Shown here: piece after piece, positions 1 to 12,360 of the stretch
Position numbering within the stretch: the stretch's first letter is position 1
Layout: each line of letters opens with the position of its first letter
DNA from: Sipunculus nudus
Lineage: Eukaryota > Annelida > Sipuncula > Golfingiida > Sipunculidae
NCBI GenBank assembly: GCA_026874595.1
Contig: CM049307.1
Coordinates: forward strand, 78,716,643 to 78,780,642
Direction of reading: 5' to 3'
DNA length: 64,000 nt
The notes under the pieces: model-generated
What the model saw: only the letters and a program-made list of their open reading frames with translations
Told to the model about the DNA's origin: nothing
Database searches by the model: none
Program-made: the position numbers and the translations under genes

Positions 1-1105
1 GAGGAGTAGTGGACACTGTGTGGAGATGGACACTGTGTGTGGAGACGGACTCTGATCAGGATATGTGTATTCCCATTTTTGTTGTTGCATCATTACATTA
101 TTGATACATAACGGTTACTACATACTATGTGAAGAGAAACTGAGCTGTACATGTTAACTGGTATTTGTGGAATATATTTTTGGTTCTGCCGAGTCGAGAT
201 GGTTTGAAATACAGAGTCGTAACTTGATCATCAAGGTAAACTGCATTACTGTTATTGAGGTTCTGATATGTTTGGTGTACACTAAATGCTTCATATGTGC
301 ATTAATGCGATTGAATAGGTTTGTGTACAAAGATTTAATGTATTTTCTTCCATGTTGAATTTTTTCCTTTGACTTCATATTGAATGTGACTTGCATATGT
401 GACACTTATATTTGATGAGTTAATATTGTCTAGTACATGATATTTGCGGATGCTTTATCTGTCACAGTTACCAGTATGTGTAATGCATTGGGTATTATTT
501 AAATATGACTTATCTTACATTCGGTTTGCTTGCATATGATATTCTGTTTGGGTGTGACATTACATGCCTGACATGTTGAACCAGTGCATGTAGGGTACAC
601 ATATAGAGGATATCATTCGATGAATCATTAATGTCGATAGCTGCTGCTGAGTGAAATCGTTTGACATTGTTTTATTTGATTGGGCTAGCTATGAGAATAT
701 TCTTTGAGATTATTTGTTGAACATTTGTTTATTGTCTTTTTGTCAGCTATGTAGCTGACTAACAACCTGTCATGATTTACTGTACTATAAGTTCATAATT
801 AAGTATTCTGCCAGGTTTGAGCAGAAGTTGGTTGCTGTTTTATTTTTATATAAGTTTCATGGTCGAGATAGGAAAGTTTGCTCATGTTTCTATGTGTGCA
901 CATTTTTGACAATTGTATGTTTATATGTTGAACTGTTGTCCATGAGAAGAAATGTGACGATAGCAATTTAGTACCGTATGTCCCACTAACCAATGATTTA
1001 CGGTAGGTGTACATTCAACTGTTTCTGTTGGTCCACTTTTGCACTTTGACATTTCGAGAAACCAGTATTAGTAGTCCTGACGCAGGGTATTGTGTAAGCA
1101 ACAAC
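1..1105 (+). other. Leader region upstream of gag, no gene seen
   Basis: This AT-rich stretch precedes the gag start. It has no long open frame and no recognisable tRNA primer-binding site. It does not match the 3' LTR by eye, so it is read as an untranslated leader of the retrotransposon, though it could include an unrelated insertion. A short imperfect duplication with GGACACTGTGTG occurs at positions 10-40. Confidence 0.4.
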
Positions 1106-2127
1106 ATGGCAGATGATACTGATAATTAACGAAGGCGACTTGAGTTACTTGAAGGTAACAGAGCAAAAGTTGTATATAGTAACCGAAAATTGCAGAGGTG
1201 TGCAGGCGACCCAGCAGAACTGGAAGGCTGGATAAGAGAGGCACGATTATTGTTGGAATCTCAAGGACTAACTGCTAGGGCGGAAGGCGAGTCCCTTTGT
1301 CTTCTCTGGATGGGTCGGCTAGAAGGGAGATATGATATGCCGAGTCAGAAAAGCGTGAAAACCCCGAGGAAGTTTTCAAGTTGTTAGAGAAGGCGTTTGG
1401 TGAGAAGTCCACGAGCGGTAGATTAGTATCATTGTTGTTCAGCCGACGGCAAATAGAAAGGGGGTCACTTCGAGATTTCTCACATGCCTTACTGGAGTTA
1501 CAGGATCGGATTTTAGCGATTGATAAGGATGCTTTGCCGAATGGAGATAAGCTCTTACGTAACCACTTTATTGATAGCGTCTGGGACGATGACATTTACC
1601 GCGACCTTCATAAGATGGTGAAAGCTGATAATACAAAGACATTGAGAGAGGTTAGAGATGAGGCATTTTCATTGTCTAGAGAGGGCAGGAGGTATAGAGC
1701 TTAAGCTAGGGTAGTGGAATGTGAATCTGATGCACATAAGACAGAATTGTCAGAGGTAACAAAACTGTTGAGGAGTGTTGTTGATCAGCAACAGAAACAA
1801 GAGTAAAAATATTTAGAAAAGCATAAGCTGATGCAGGAACAGCAGAAACTTATGAATAATTTGCAGTCCCAGGTTACACAACTTACCTTGAAGTTGACAA
1901 ATGCACCAGCTGCTAGTGGTGGGACATGGAAGCGTAGTACCGTAAAACAGGAAAGAACTGTTAGAGAGGGAAAGAGACTTCCATTGTTATGTCATTTATG
2001 CAACAGCCCAGATCATTTTGTTAGAAGGTGTCCTCTCAGATTTAAGAGCAGTGCAAGAAAGGACACAGACGATCAACAACCTGAGATCGATACAAAATTG
2101 CAGGAAGCAAGTATGTCGAGCCTCTGA
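1106..2127 (+). pseudogene. gag: gag (PNMA-like capsid and CCHC nucleocapsid), broken
   Basis: Gag forms the particle shell and packages the element's RNA. The ATG at 1106 opens the frame, which is interrupted by TAA at 1127 and then reads a capsid-type segment (WIREARLLLESQGL, from about 1232). A frameshift between about 1330 and 1345 moves the reading from frame 2 to frame 1. It continues through a helical capsid domain to about 1700, with further in-frame TAA codons at 1702 and 1804. After a glutamine-rich coiled segment comes one zinc knuckle of the form CX2CX4HX4C (codons 1990-2031). The frame ends at 2127 and overlaps the pol frame by about 110 bases. The general architecture resembles PNMA/ZCCHC12-type proteins. 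The copy cannot make full-length Gag. Confidence 0.85.
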
Positions 2128-5100
2128 TGTGGAGTCTGAGGGATTTCTCAGGAACACTGTTGGGAGTAGGCCAGTCGTGACAGTCAAGTTTGCTGGGAGC
2201 GAAATAGATTTTCTGCTCGACAGTGGATCCATGGTGACTACATTGGAAGAGAACGTCTACAGAGGCATCTTGGGTAGTAATCCTGACAAGGTGTCAGAAG
2301 TCAGTAATTGGCCGAAGCTTACTGCAGGCAACGGGTTGGAAATACCCTATACAGGTGTTTCCCATGTGGACATTGAGGTGGAAGGTGTTAAAGTTAAAGA
2401 TTTTGGTGTTCTGATACTGAGGTCTGCGCCTGAGACCATGAGTCACAAAAGGAAGGTGCCAGGGATTCTGGGTACCAATGTTTTGGCACATATGCCAAAG
2501 TACAGATATTTGGTTACTGCTGAGCAAAATGCGGATCTAAAAGAGTCAAGACAGAGTGGTTTTGTTAGGGTAGCTGGACTTAACGAGATAATGGTACCTC
2601 CGAGGAGTGCATGTATAGCACAGGCCACGGGTCCAAGGTGTGGACCAAACGCAATTGTTGAACCAGTAAGTAAAGGGTTACCTCAGGGGATGCATGTAGC
2701 TCCAACTTTAGTAAACTCTGACAAGCAGCGGTTCTGTATCCAAGTTGCAAACTTTGGGGAAAGGGAAGTCGTACTTCGCCCAGGAGCTCGAATAGGGATC
2801 ATCCACTCAAGTGCAGACGTACAGAATGACCGTATCCAAATTCGTGTGATGGAGCAGGAAGCCATTGTGTCAAGGATGGAAGGTGTCCCAACTCAGATGT
2901 GTTAAAAAACTCTTGGGGACAAGGACTTGTTGAGAGGTATTGACATTTCCCACGTAGAGCTAAGTTCTGGGGAGAGATCACAGCTGTTAGAACTGTTCAA
3001 TAAGCCCAAGGGTGTCTTCATGCAAGAAGTTGATGAGCTTGGTAAAGCTGATTTAATAGAACATACCATTCGTACTAAGGATGAAGAACCAGTCAACCAG
3101 CCTTACAGAAGTTTACCACCTCAGCTGTGGAATGAGGTGCGAGACCACATTAACGATTTGTGCAAGAAAGGCATTATAATTGAGAGTACTTCGAACTATG
3201 CCTCTCCTATCGTAGTAGTGAGGAAGAAGAATGGCACTATTCGTATGTGTGTCGACTACCGTCGGCTAAACCAGAAGATTAGAAGCCATGTATTTCCTCT
3301 TCCGAGAATAGAAGAGACTCTTGATACCTTGGGCAATGCCAGATACTCTAGCACTCAGGACCTCGCTGCAGCATACCATCAAGTGGAGGTAGCACCTAAT
3401 GACCGGCATAAGACCGCATTCACTACTCCATTCGGTCTATGGAAGTATTTGAGGATACCTTACGGTCTCACTAATGCCCCTGCAACATTTCAGAAAATGG
3501 TGACTTCATTGTTTCGTGACGATATTCTGCGTGTCCTCATGGTCTACTTGGACGATGTTATCGTGTATTCATTAACCATAGAAGAGCACATTTCCCGTCT
3601 AGACGTTGTTTTCTCCAAACTGAAGGCTCACGGCCTGAAACTACAGCCTGAGAAATGTAAGTTCCTGCACAAGGAGGTTAAGTACTGAGGACACATCATA
3701 TCCGCAGAAGGTATATTTACAGACCCGGAAAAGGTCATAGCTGTTGAACAGTGGCCCGTTCTAAGGACATTGAGGGATCTACGGCGGTTCCTTGGCTTCA
3801 CTGGCTATTATAGAAGGTTTGTGAAGGATTATTCGTTTATGTCGGCACCACTTCATGAATTAGTTGGCAAGATGGTTGCCAAGGCAGATGGCAAACGCAA
3901 GCAGAGACGGCTACCCTTGGAGGACAGTTGGATGCCAGAGCACGAACAGGCTTTCATGAGTCTTAAGAGAAGCCTCACAACCTCTCCACTTCTGGGATTT
4001 GCGGTTTTCTCCCTCCCTTTTGTATTTGAAGTTGGCGCCTCGCACAACGGGCTTGGAGCAGTTCTGAGTCAGATCCAAAATGGACAGAGAAGAGTCATTG
4101 CATATGCGAGCCGGGGCCTTTAGGGACGTGAGAGAACTTCAAGTACCTACAGTTCCAAGAAACAAGAACTTTTAGCCCTTAAGTGGGCGATGACTGAAAA
4201 GTTCAAGGACTACTTGTATATGTCCAAGTGTGAAGTCTACACGGATAACAACCCATTGAGATACCTAATGACGAAGACCAAGTTACCAGCCACAGAGCAG
4301 AGGTGGGCCTCTGATTTACCTAGCTTTAACTTCAGCATCCATTACAGGGCAGGGAAAAAGAATGCAAATGCTGATGCGTTGTCAAGGCAGGAGGACCAGC
4401 CTTGGGATTCAGAGGACACAACGGAAGTTGCTGCTGTGTTGGACGACATATGTGGAACTACTCTTCTCTCTAAGGAGCTAAAAGAAGCTGTAATAAACGA
4501 GTGTCTTGAGGGAGATGATAAACCTAGAAAAGGACCCCTCCCAGATGTAGCTATGTCTCTTCCACAGGTGACATTATCTGATTTGAGGACCCTTCAGAAG
4601 GATGATCCAGTCGTTCATAAAGTGTACAGTGCAGTGATGGAAAGGAAACTTCCAGATCTTAAGACTAGGAGACAGGAAACGGCACCTGTTCAGGCATTGT
4701 ACAAACAGTGGAACCGACAATTGATGAAGCAAGATGTACTGTATAGGAGAATACAGGATCCTAATGGAGGAATTGTTGATCAGTTAGCACTACCAGGAGC
4801 ACTAAAACCACAGATTTTAAAAGGTTATCACGACAAGCATGGTCATCAGGGAGTTGAGAGGACCGAGTCCATTATAAGGAACAAGTGTTACCGGCCCATG
4901 ATGCATAATGAGATTCGGAAGTATGTGACCAAAGAGTGTGAGAGATGCGCTCTTGCAAAGGCTGTGCAAGTTAGAACCCCGATGGGCACGTTGACAGCAA
5001 CTTATCCATTTGAAGTTGTAGCGATCGATTTTACCGTCCTGGAGTCTAGTAGGAACGGGATCGAAAACGTCTTAGTGCTTACAAACATATTTAGTAAGTG

Positions 5101-6157
5101 GACAGTTGCCATAACCTGTAGGAATCAGAAGGCAGTGATGGTGACAAAAGCACTCACGAAGGAAAGGTTCTTTAGATATGGTCCACCCCGACGTATACAC
5201 TCAGACAGAGGACGCAACTTTGAGGCAAAGGTCGTCCAGGAATTGTGTCACTGGTATGGAGTAAAAAGATCATGTACAACGGCGTATAAACCTCGGGCAA
5301 ACGGCCAATGTGAGAGGTACACCCGTACCATGCATGACCTGCTAAGAACGCTATCAGCAGAAAAGAAAGCCAACTGGGCTAATCACTTACCTGAATTAAC
5401 CTTCGCCTACAACACCACGCCACATGCGACCACCGGATACTCTCCGTATAAACTAATGTTTGGCCAGGAGCCAAGACTTCCTGCTGACATGTTTCTGTGC
5501 AAAGAGGAACAAGTTGACCAATCCCAAGAACTCCATGAATGGTTAGTTGGTCATCAGAGGAAACTCCAGGCAGCACATGCGATTGCACAGGAGAATTCAA
5601 AGATAGCTTTTGAGAAACGGAAAGAGCGGAATGATAAGACTGCTACAGAAGCACCTCTGAGAATCGGAAGTTACGTCTACATTAGACAGAGAGCATTTCA
5701 AGGCAGGCATAAGATACAAGATGCTTTCAAACCGGACATTTACAAAGTTGTAAGGAAGATGAAGCATAACAATGTGTATTTATTGGAGAAAACGGATGGA
5801 GCAGACCAAAGATGGGTGAACAGGGAGGAGCTCAAGAGTTGTCATAGACCACAAGTTGGTGAGACAGTAAATACGCGTGCAGGACAGCAGTATGAGCGTG
5901 ACCACTCTAGCTCCGATGATGATGAATTCCTGGTGGAGCACGAGTGCCAGGATGGAAAAGTACCTGTTCCTGAGGTGGACAGACCTCATAGTGATCCGGA
6001 TAATGATTCGAGTGATTCTGAGCCGCCAATGTTAAGGAGTACCACGCGTAGGACGGCCGGTGTCCACAGTAACCCAGGCCATTGGCCAGCGTCAGCCATT
6101 AAAACGATTGATACGTCTTTGAGATTTGAAAGTGGCATGTTTGACATTGCCTATTAA
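2018..6157 (+). pseudogene. pol: pol (protease, reverse transcriptase, RNase H, integrase) with three in-frame stops
   Basis: One frame runs through the whole region, interrupted only by TAA at 2903, TGA at 3686 and TAG at 4121. In order: an aspartic protease with LLDSGS (Asp-Ser-Gly codons about 2219-2227); reverse transcriptase with VDYRRLN, the LPRIEETLD block and catalytic YLDD (3545-3556); an RNase H region with SHNGLGAVLSQ and YTDNNPL; the integrase zinc finger (paired His, then CERC near 4940); a DDE core with Asp in VAIDF, Asp in HSDRG and Glu in GQCER; and a GPF/Y-like C-terminal block around GRHKIQDAFKPDIYKV. The usual RNase H Asp before Ala-Ser is Gly here (GGC, 4034-4036). Pol lies in the +1 frame relative to the downstream half of gag, so a frameshift was probably used for expression. 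The tail is acidic and serine-rich. Confidence 0.92.
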
Positions 6158-6297
6158 TTTGATTACTGAACAAAGATCATGTTATTGATATGTTTCTAAT
6201 AAGACAGGTCTCATGTACTTATCAGTTCTGTAGGCATTTATACTCATTGTAATCATTTGTGTTAATTTGTATTAGTTGAGAGATACTCCAGATTAAC

Positions 6298-6308
6298 GGG
6301 GAGGAGGA
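6298..6308 (+). promoter_or_regulatory. Polypurine tract, plus-strand primer of the retrotransposon
   Basis: An eleven-base run of G and A sits just before the inferred LTR start TGGCAGGG. LTR elements use such a tract to prime plus-strand DNA synthesis, and its place directly upstream of the LTR fits that role. Confidence 0.6.
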
Positions 6309-6310
6309 CG

Positions 6311-7689
6311 TGGCAGGGCTACCTAGCGGTAGCCCAGGGTAACATTTTTTTATACTTACGGTAAACTTTTTTATGGAAAGTTAAGGTATTGGCTAACACG
6401 ATGGGAGCGCGCAGTGATTTGTCGAAGCCGAGGTGCAAGTTTTCTGGTTTTGTAAGTAAAACTAAAGCTTATTTTATAATGTGTTTAGCGTAGGGTTGTA
6501 CTATAAATGTTCAGAAATTAAGCTACTGGAAGCACAGCACTTGACATTGCTGATTTATTATGTAATCGTCGATTCTGAACGTTTGATGAAAAAGGTTCTT
6601 GTTCCGGAAACGCGTTAGGTGCAATCCAGTAAATGGTATATTAACGGACATCTGAATATTTATCGTGTATTTCGACTGGGTAACGTGTCTTGTATTTTGT
6701 GGGCAACAGCATATTTTGGCTGGAAAACACTAGGAATTGTCGCTGCAGAGTTTTATTTGCTTGTGTCAGAAGCAGATATATGTAAAGACATGTCAGGGTT
6801 GTTTAATCAGTGTGCTTAAATCTCTACTATATATGATAATCTGCCGAGGACTTTCCCATTTATTAGTAGGAATTTTATATTAATTCCTGGAGTTAATCTT
6901 GTATTTAGGAATCAAGTGGTGTGGTTCTTGACGGCAGTATTTATTTTATGGCTCATAACAGTAATATGTAGAGATGCATTCCTGACATTTCTAGGGATTG
7001 TTCTAGGGTTTTATGGCACCAGATAGGAGCACACGTGAGCCCTGGATGGTCCAGAAATCTGTGGTGGTCAGTGAGAGGTCCATGGATTCAGGAGCAGTGG
7101 TCCATGTGTACGTGTTTACCTTTGGGTTATAGAGCATAATCTCAGATATTGCCTAGTGATTATTATGATGATGTATTATGTTTAGTGTATTTATGAATGT
7201 TGACATATTGTGGGTATATGCTATTTGAATCTCGGATATTTTGTAAACTGTTGAAACAAGTTGATATGGATTAAGTTGATATTTTCAGTAATATATGAAT
7301 ATTGAACTTTCAACTTAAGTAACAGAGGACACATGTCAACAAGTATATGTTTATTGTCACATGTACTGTAAACATTTTTACACGTATGTTTATTATATAG
7401 TCAGATGAATTGTAATCATTTTGACATATGTCTGTTTTATTGTTGATATTGTAAACTTATCCTTTGTATATTGTGCTATTTATTTCTGATATGTGCTGAC
7501 ACTTAAGATTTATTTAACTTGATGTCTTTTCAGATAAGTCAGCCACCGGTTTTTTTTTGCGTGTGTATTGTATCTGTGCCACTGGTATGTGCTTCGTCAT
7601 GTCTGAAACACTTTGGTCAAGACATTAAAAGAGTTGAACACCACAGCATTTGTATTGGTTACTTGCCACCTTACGTACCCACCCTGCCA
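6311..7689 (+). repeat. Probable 3' LTR, about 1379 bp
   Basis: The segment begins TGGCAGGG right after the purine tract and ends CCCTGCCA, an exact 8-bp terminal inverted repeat with the expected TG...CA ends. A small hairpin (GGGCTACC / GGTAGCCC) lies just inside the left end. An ATTAAA polyadenylation-type signal is near 7624. The boundaries are inferred from the ends only, because the partner LTR is not in the window. The length is long for a Gypsy element. Confidence 0.55.
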
Positions 7690-9393
7690 CTCCTACTCAG
7701 TCAGAACTCGGTCACACTATATTTTTATTTGCTATCAACAAAAAAAATGGTATTATGGATATCTTACATGAAAAAAGGGACTTATTATGACACCAAGAAA
7801 GGGAAAAACCGAAATGGTATACCTTACAACCTTGATGACCTTCAAAATGACCTTGTAAACCTTGTGACCTGAAAGTAGAGGTTTTCATTACCTACTTCTG
7901 AAATAAACTTCTACAGGTCAAGATGACCAGAGGATAATTCAGTTTGTCTATAAATGGGAATGAAATTTAAAAAAATATTTTAAATGTTTTATTCAAGATT
8001 AGAATGGGCAACAGACTCCAGTGCACTTGCCGGGAGGTACTTGACCTGGCGGTACTTGACAAGGAAGGGCAACGTAACCCAGTATACAGGTAAGCAGTTG
8101 ACCCACAATAGTGGACTAGAGGCAGATGACGTAAGCAAGGGAACAGGTAAGTAGATGACTAGTGGTTATGAACTGGGAAGGACAACCGGACTCGGTGACT
8201 TGCATCAGTCGAGTGGGCAGGACATCTTTACAAAGGCGACTGTGTAGGAGGTAACCCGCGATAGTTTCCTTAGTAGGGCAAATTAGCACTATGTTTCAGC
8301 CAGTTTAGAACCACCATGGCCAACATGAAATGTAGGTCGGATTCCATACTCGCGGCTGACTTTCCAGTAATTGTCGTTGTTTTAATCTATGACAAAAAGG
8401 TCTAGTTTTTTAAGGGAAAGAATTAACCTGCGTCTTTATTTAACTTTGTGAAGGAATCCAGGATGGCAAAACATGTATGTAGTTAGTTCGGTTCAACACC
8501 TGACTTTCTAAAGCGCAAGTCATTTTGCAGCTGGACTTAGTAAATAAACAGCTTGAGAACAGTGCATGCAGAAAGAACAGGTGCAGTTAAACGGTTCCTT
8601 TCTCTATTCAAGGCTTATTTTTAGTTATATTAACTCTAGCTATTCGAGTCATCCTGAAACATGCACGATCTCTTCCATATTATGTATTTTCTACTATTCA
8701 TTATTGTACATGGTTCTTTTAATACACGTACTTCCATCAATTTTAGCTATTTTCTCACTAAGCAGCAACGGATTCGCCTTAGAGGTGTCTTTTCGAGAAC
8801 AAGCTGACTAGATAAGTCATATTTTTACTTAATATGCAAAAATATTTTATTCTTTTTGTTTTATTTTCATTTTGAAACATAAATATTTATGAACTGCTTT
8901 GATTTCATAAGTTTTCACTGAATTTCGATGAAAAAAATGTTTACTTACATGGACACTTCTAAAGGTATTGACGTTTAAGTTATGAATTTCTTTATTAAGG
9001 CCCGATGCTCAAAGAAGCAGCAATGCTTTTATCGTTCTGTAACAAGATATGATTACTTGTATTGGGATACTTATAGAACTTGACACCTTTTTATTAATGC
9101 CAAATGAGTAGACTAAAAAGTTTTTTATTTCGATGACAAATTGACGTTTATTTTTATTTAAGTATATTTTCTGAAGCCTTACCACCCTGCAGGATATATA
9201 GAAATTAAAGAAACCTGCCGTGGACCTTTCATAGAATCATTATACCTGAAAAGCCAGAGTTAAACGGTGAAAAGCATTCGATACTAAGTATAATCTTTAT
9301 TCTCTACCAGATTAAAAAATTACAGCAAAATGTACATACATGTTGATAGAGCATGTGTTCAAAAAATATCTCAGAATAAATGCGGCATTGTTT
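7690..9393. other. AT-rich spacer, no gene seen
   Basis: No exon-like or RNA-like segment is recognised. A short imperfect direct duplication with GGTACTTGAC occurs near 8035-8060. The open frames here are short and of low complexity. Confidence 0.5.
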
Positions 9394-11817
9394 TTAGCTC
9401 AGCTGACTTTCAGTCATGCTGGGCTATAGCGATGGGTCTTTGTCCGTCGTCCTTCCGTCTGTCCGTCCGGCCGGCCGTCCGTCCGTTAGCAGGGCACAAA
9501 TCGTAACCGTAGGGGCTAGGGCCATGAACCCTATGCAGTCTTAGAGGTTCTAAAAAGATCTCCTTGCAAACCTGAAATTAGGTCACTGCGACCTATATTC
9601 TCGAAGTTATGGGGTGTGTTTGCACCCCCCAAGAAATAATTCTTTTAGCCAAAATTTTTATCCCAAACCTTCCATCTTTCACATACAGCTCACCTACCAA
9701 CAGGGGAAGAACCATAATTATTTTGAGGTCACAAGGTCAAAGGTCAAGGTCACAGAACCAACTTCTTTGAAAAGCCTGTGGATGCATTTTAAGCCAAACC
9801 TTTCATCACAATTCTTTGATCTTTCACATATAGCTCACCTACTAAGTGGGAGAAGAATCCTATAGATGTTGAGGTCACAAGGTCAAAGGTCAGGGTCACA
9901 GGATCCACTTCTTTGAAAAGGTTGTGGACACATTTCAAGCTAGACTTTTCATTCCAAACCTTTCAGCACGGATATCGCTTCTCTGCCAACAGGGGAAAAG
10001 ACCTGTTGATTTTGAGGTCAAAGGTCAAGTTCACAGCACCCTCTTCTTGCGTGGAGTCATTTTCAGGCAAACTTTTTAATCTATACTTTCCATCTGTCAT
10101 ATATGGCTTACCTACCAATAGGGGAAGAAGCCTATTGATATTGAGTTCAAAAGGTCAAAGGTCAATGTCACAATATTGTTCTAAATGCTTGTGAACATAT
10201 TTCAAGTGAAACTGTTCAAACCCAATCCTTCAGTCTTTCACATATGCCACATCTATGCATCACTCAATGTGATTCAAACTTCATATTTATGGGTCTTTTT
10301 GCATGAAGAAATAACTAATTGATTTTGAGGTCAGCTGGTCAGGAGGTAAAAGGTTGCAGGTAAGTTATTCACTCATTGGTTGCCAAGTTATTACACCCGG
10401 CCAGATGTAATTGGTTAGTAGTTACCCATCATTTAGAAAGAATCCAGTTGATATGTGGGCAAGGTCATAGTTCAGGTCAACTTATTTTGTAGACCATCTC
10501 TATTTTTCTTGTATATATAAGCTTGCACTCCAGCTGGTACATCTCACCGTGTGGCTGTAATTGTGAGTGACACTGGTGACATATGACTCCCTTTTGTATC
10601 AGGCTAATAAGTGATAAGGCTGAGTGATAAGTACCTCGTTACTGCATAACAAAACACTGTTGTTGGAAAACTTCAGCCAGGAATTAACACTATAAGAGTA
10701 TAGTATTAAGGTTTAGCTACTGATTTATTAGATGATGGGAACATTTTGCAGTTTATTTTATCGAATCATAGCAATAAACGTAGTTTCCTAGATATCTGAA
10801 TATTTTTATATAAATCACCTCATATAAAAGCAAGTGTTTGTTCTCATAATATGTGGATGTGTACTTGATTTAGGATGGCTTTATTTTATTACAAGACTCT
10901 TAGTCATGCTTTCTGCATTTCTTTTCTTTCAGGTTTTGCAGTTTACCAACCCTGCTGACCCCATTGAAAAGCAGAGTGATAATAAAAAATATTGGACCTA
11001 CACTTTTACATTTGAATATCTATAAATCTGATATGAGCGCCTGAACATGCCTTTTGAATTGTTTTGGACATTCATTACTGTAACATCATTTGGAGAATTT
11101 GCGCCAAGTTTGGTCTCTTATTGGAGGATGTGTGATTTCAAATGTCAGACTTGTCAGAAATCCATTTTGTCTGCCAGTTAGCCACCTTAGAAATCCTTTT
11201 TTTCAGTGCAGTTTCAGTAATTTTCCTTCAATTTTTGGTCCGATTTAGAGAATGGTTGTTATCTGATTTCAGACCTGTCAGAAGTCCAAAATGACCACCA
11301 GGCAACCATCTTTAAATTTCATTTTGATCATATTATCTCAAGAACTGTTAAACTGAAGGCAGTCGGATGTATATTAATGTAATCTTGCAAAGGATTGGGT
11401 CAAATATTTCTTAATAAATATTATCATCATATATGAAAGTGCAGTACAGTTGGCTTGTATTGAATAAAAATTCATACAGAAGCACCTGTTTCTCAATAAT
11501 TCTTGCATGGATTTCCTTGATTTTTTGCTATATATTTTGATCTAATATTTGCCCTTTGTGGTGTTCCTTTTGAGACTGACAGGTATCAAGTAAGCTATGG
11601 GAATAGTTCTGGATACCTTAACAATCATACATTTTCCTCAGACCATCAATTCACTGTGTTTTAACCAGACATAGGTGATATATATTTCTGTTATATATAA
11701 ATTTTAACAAATTGGCAAATTGGTTCTTCAAAATTTGACTGGAAGTTGTGAATCTCAGCCCATGATGTCGCAGGTCATGCTTGGCAGCTGAGCGTCATGA
11801 CCCATGGGTCACTTGTT
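9394..11817 (+). mobile_element. Hairpin-ended repeat element, copy 1 (non-autonomous)
   Basis: The left end reads TTAGCTCAGCTGA and forms an imperfect hairpin with the following CAGTCATGCTGGGCT. It is followed by GTCCGTC-type runs and GCAGGGCACAAATCGTAACCG. The right end carries CAGCTGAGCGTCATG and the 14-bp palindrome TGACCCATGGGTCA followed by ACTTGTT. The same ends recur at 27448/31369 and, inverted, at 58194/54479. There is no transposase frame. Hairpins at the ends and internal tandem repeats recall Helitron/helentron-type non-autonomous elements, but that class assignment is an inference. Confidence 0.7.
9700..10360 (+). repeat. Tandem array of about 145-bp units with AGGTCA direct repeats
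   Basis: Four to five diverged units each contain TTTCACATA, CTACCAACAGGGGAAGA and a cluster of AGGTCA hexamers. The clearest cluster is at 9726-9752, with AGGTCA at 9726, 9734, 9741 and 9747 (spacings 2, 1 and 0). Similar clusters lie at 9872-9898, 10015-10033 and 10144-10170. The array is the internal part of the element spanning 9394-11817. AGGTCA direct repeats are the binding sites of RXR/HNF4/COUP-type nuclear receptors; whether they are bound here is unknown. Confidence 0.75.
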
Positions 11818-12360
11818 TTTTATACTGATGGCTTATTCAACTACAACATCAAGCCGAAGTCCCTGAAAAAGTGTCCTTGTTTCCGGATTTATATTTCTGG
11901 TTTAAAAACATACATTTCCTTGAAATCAGTGAATTTTTGCTAAAAAAACAAATTGTAAAATAACTGTGACAGCTACTTACTGGTTAAGCCTTGTCCATAA
12001 GGTTTGGGTTACCCATAACATGGACATTAAATGAAACCTTAGAAAAAGAAACACTGCAGTATTCAATGGCCTTAGGCTTAGGGTTACCCATATCACGGAA
12101 ATATATCATGAGACCGTTAAAAAGCACTTACTTGAACAGTCAGTGCAAGAAGGGTTACAGATACCCATATAAGGACGACCCGTAAAACAAATGTGACAGA
12201 TACTTAGGGGATCCTCCGTGGCGCAGGAGTCAGGGGGCCAACATACATTGACGGAAATTGAAACTTGTAAGAAGCACTTACCTTACTGGCTTATCCGTGC
12301 TAGTAGGGCTACCAACATTTACTGCACGCAGGGTTACCAATATTACGGACATACCCGGCC
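11818..12360. repeat. Degenerate tandem region with GGTTACCCATA motifs
   Basis: Motifs such as GGTTACCCATA with GGACAT and AAGCACTTAC recur about every 80-100 bases between about 11980 and 12350. There is no coding signal. The repeat is diverged and its boundaries are uncertain. Confidence 0.45.

Larger units (their letters stand above)
1..7689 (+). mobile_element. Ty3/Gypsy LTR retrotransposon, degraded, 5' end outside window
   Basis: The order is leader, gag, protease, reverse transcriptase, RNase H, integrase, purine tract, probable 3' LTR. This gag-pro-RT-RH-IN order is that of Ty3/Gypsy (Metaviridae). The Gag capsid region resembles the PNMA/ZCCHC type that animal genomes have domesticated. 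Pol is open over about 4.1 kb apart from three in-frame stops, so the copy is fairly young but dead. No copy of the 3' LTR is visible in bases 1-1105, so the 5' LTR must lie upstream of the window. Confidence 0.9.

Noticed and set aside
1127-1129. Alternative genetic code or stop readthrough explaining in-frame TAA/TAG/TGA in the retrotransposon
   Set aside because: The transporter exons use the standard code cleanly, all three stop types appear, and gag also has a frameshift, so decay is simpler.
7519-7872. 117-residue open frame after the retrotransposon
   Set aside because: It straddles the inferred LTR end, is hydrophobic and of low complexity, and has no motif.
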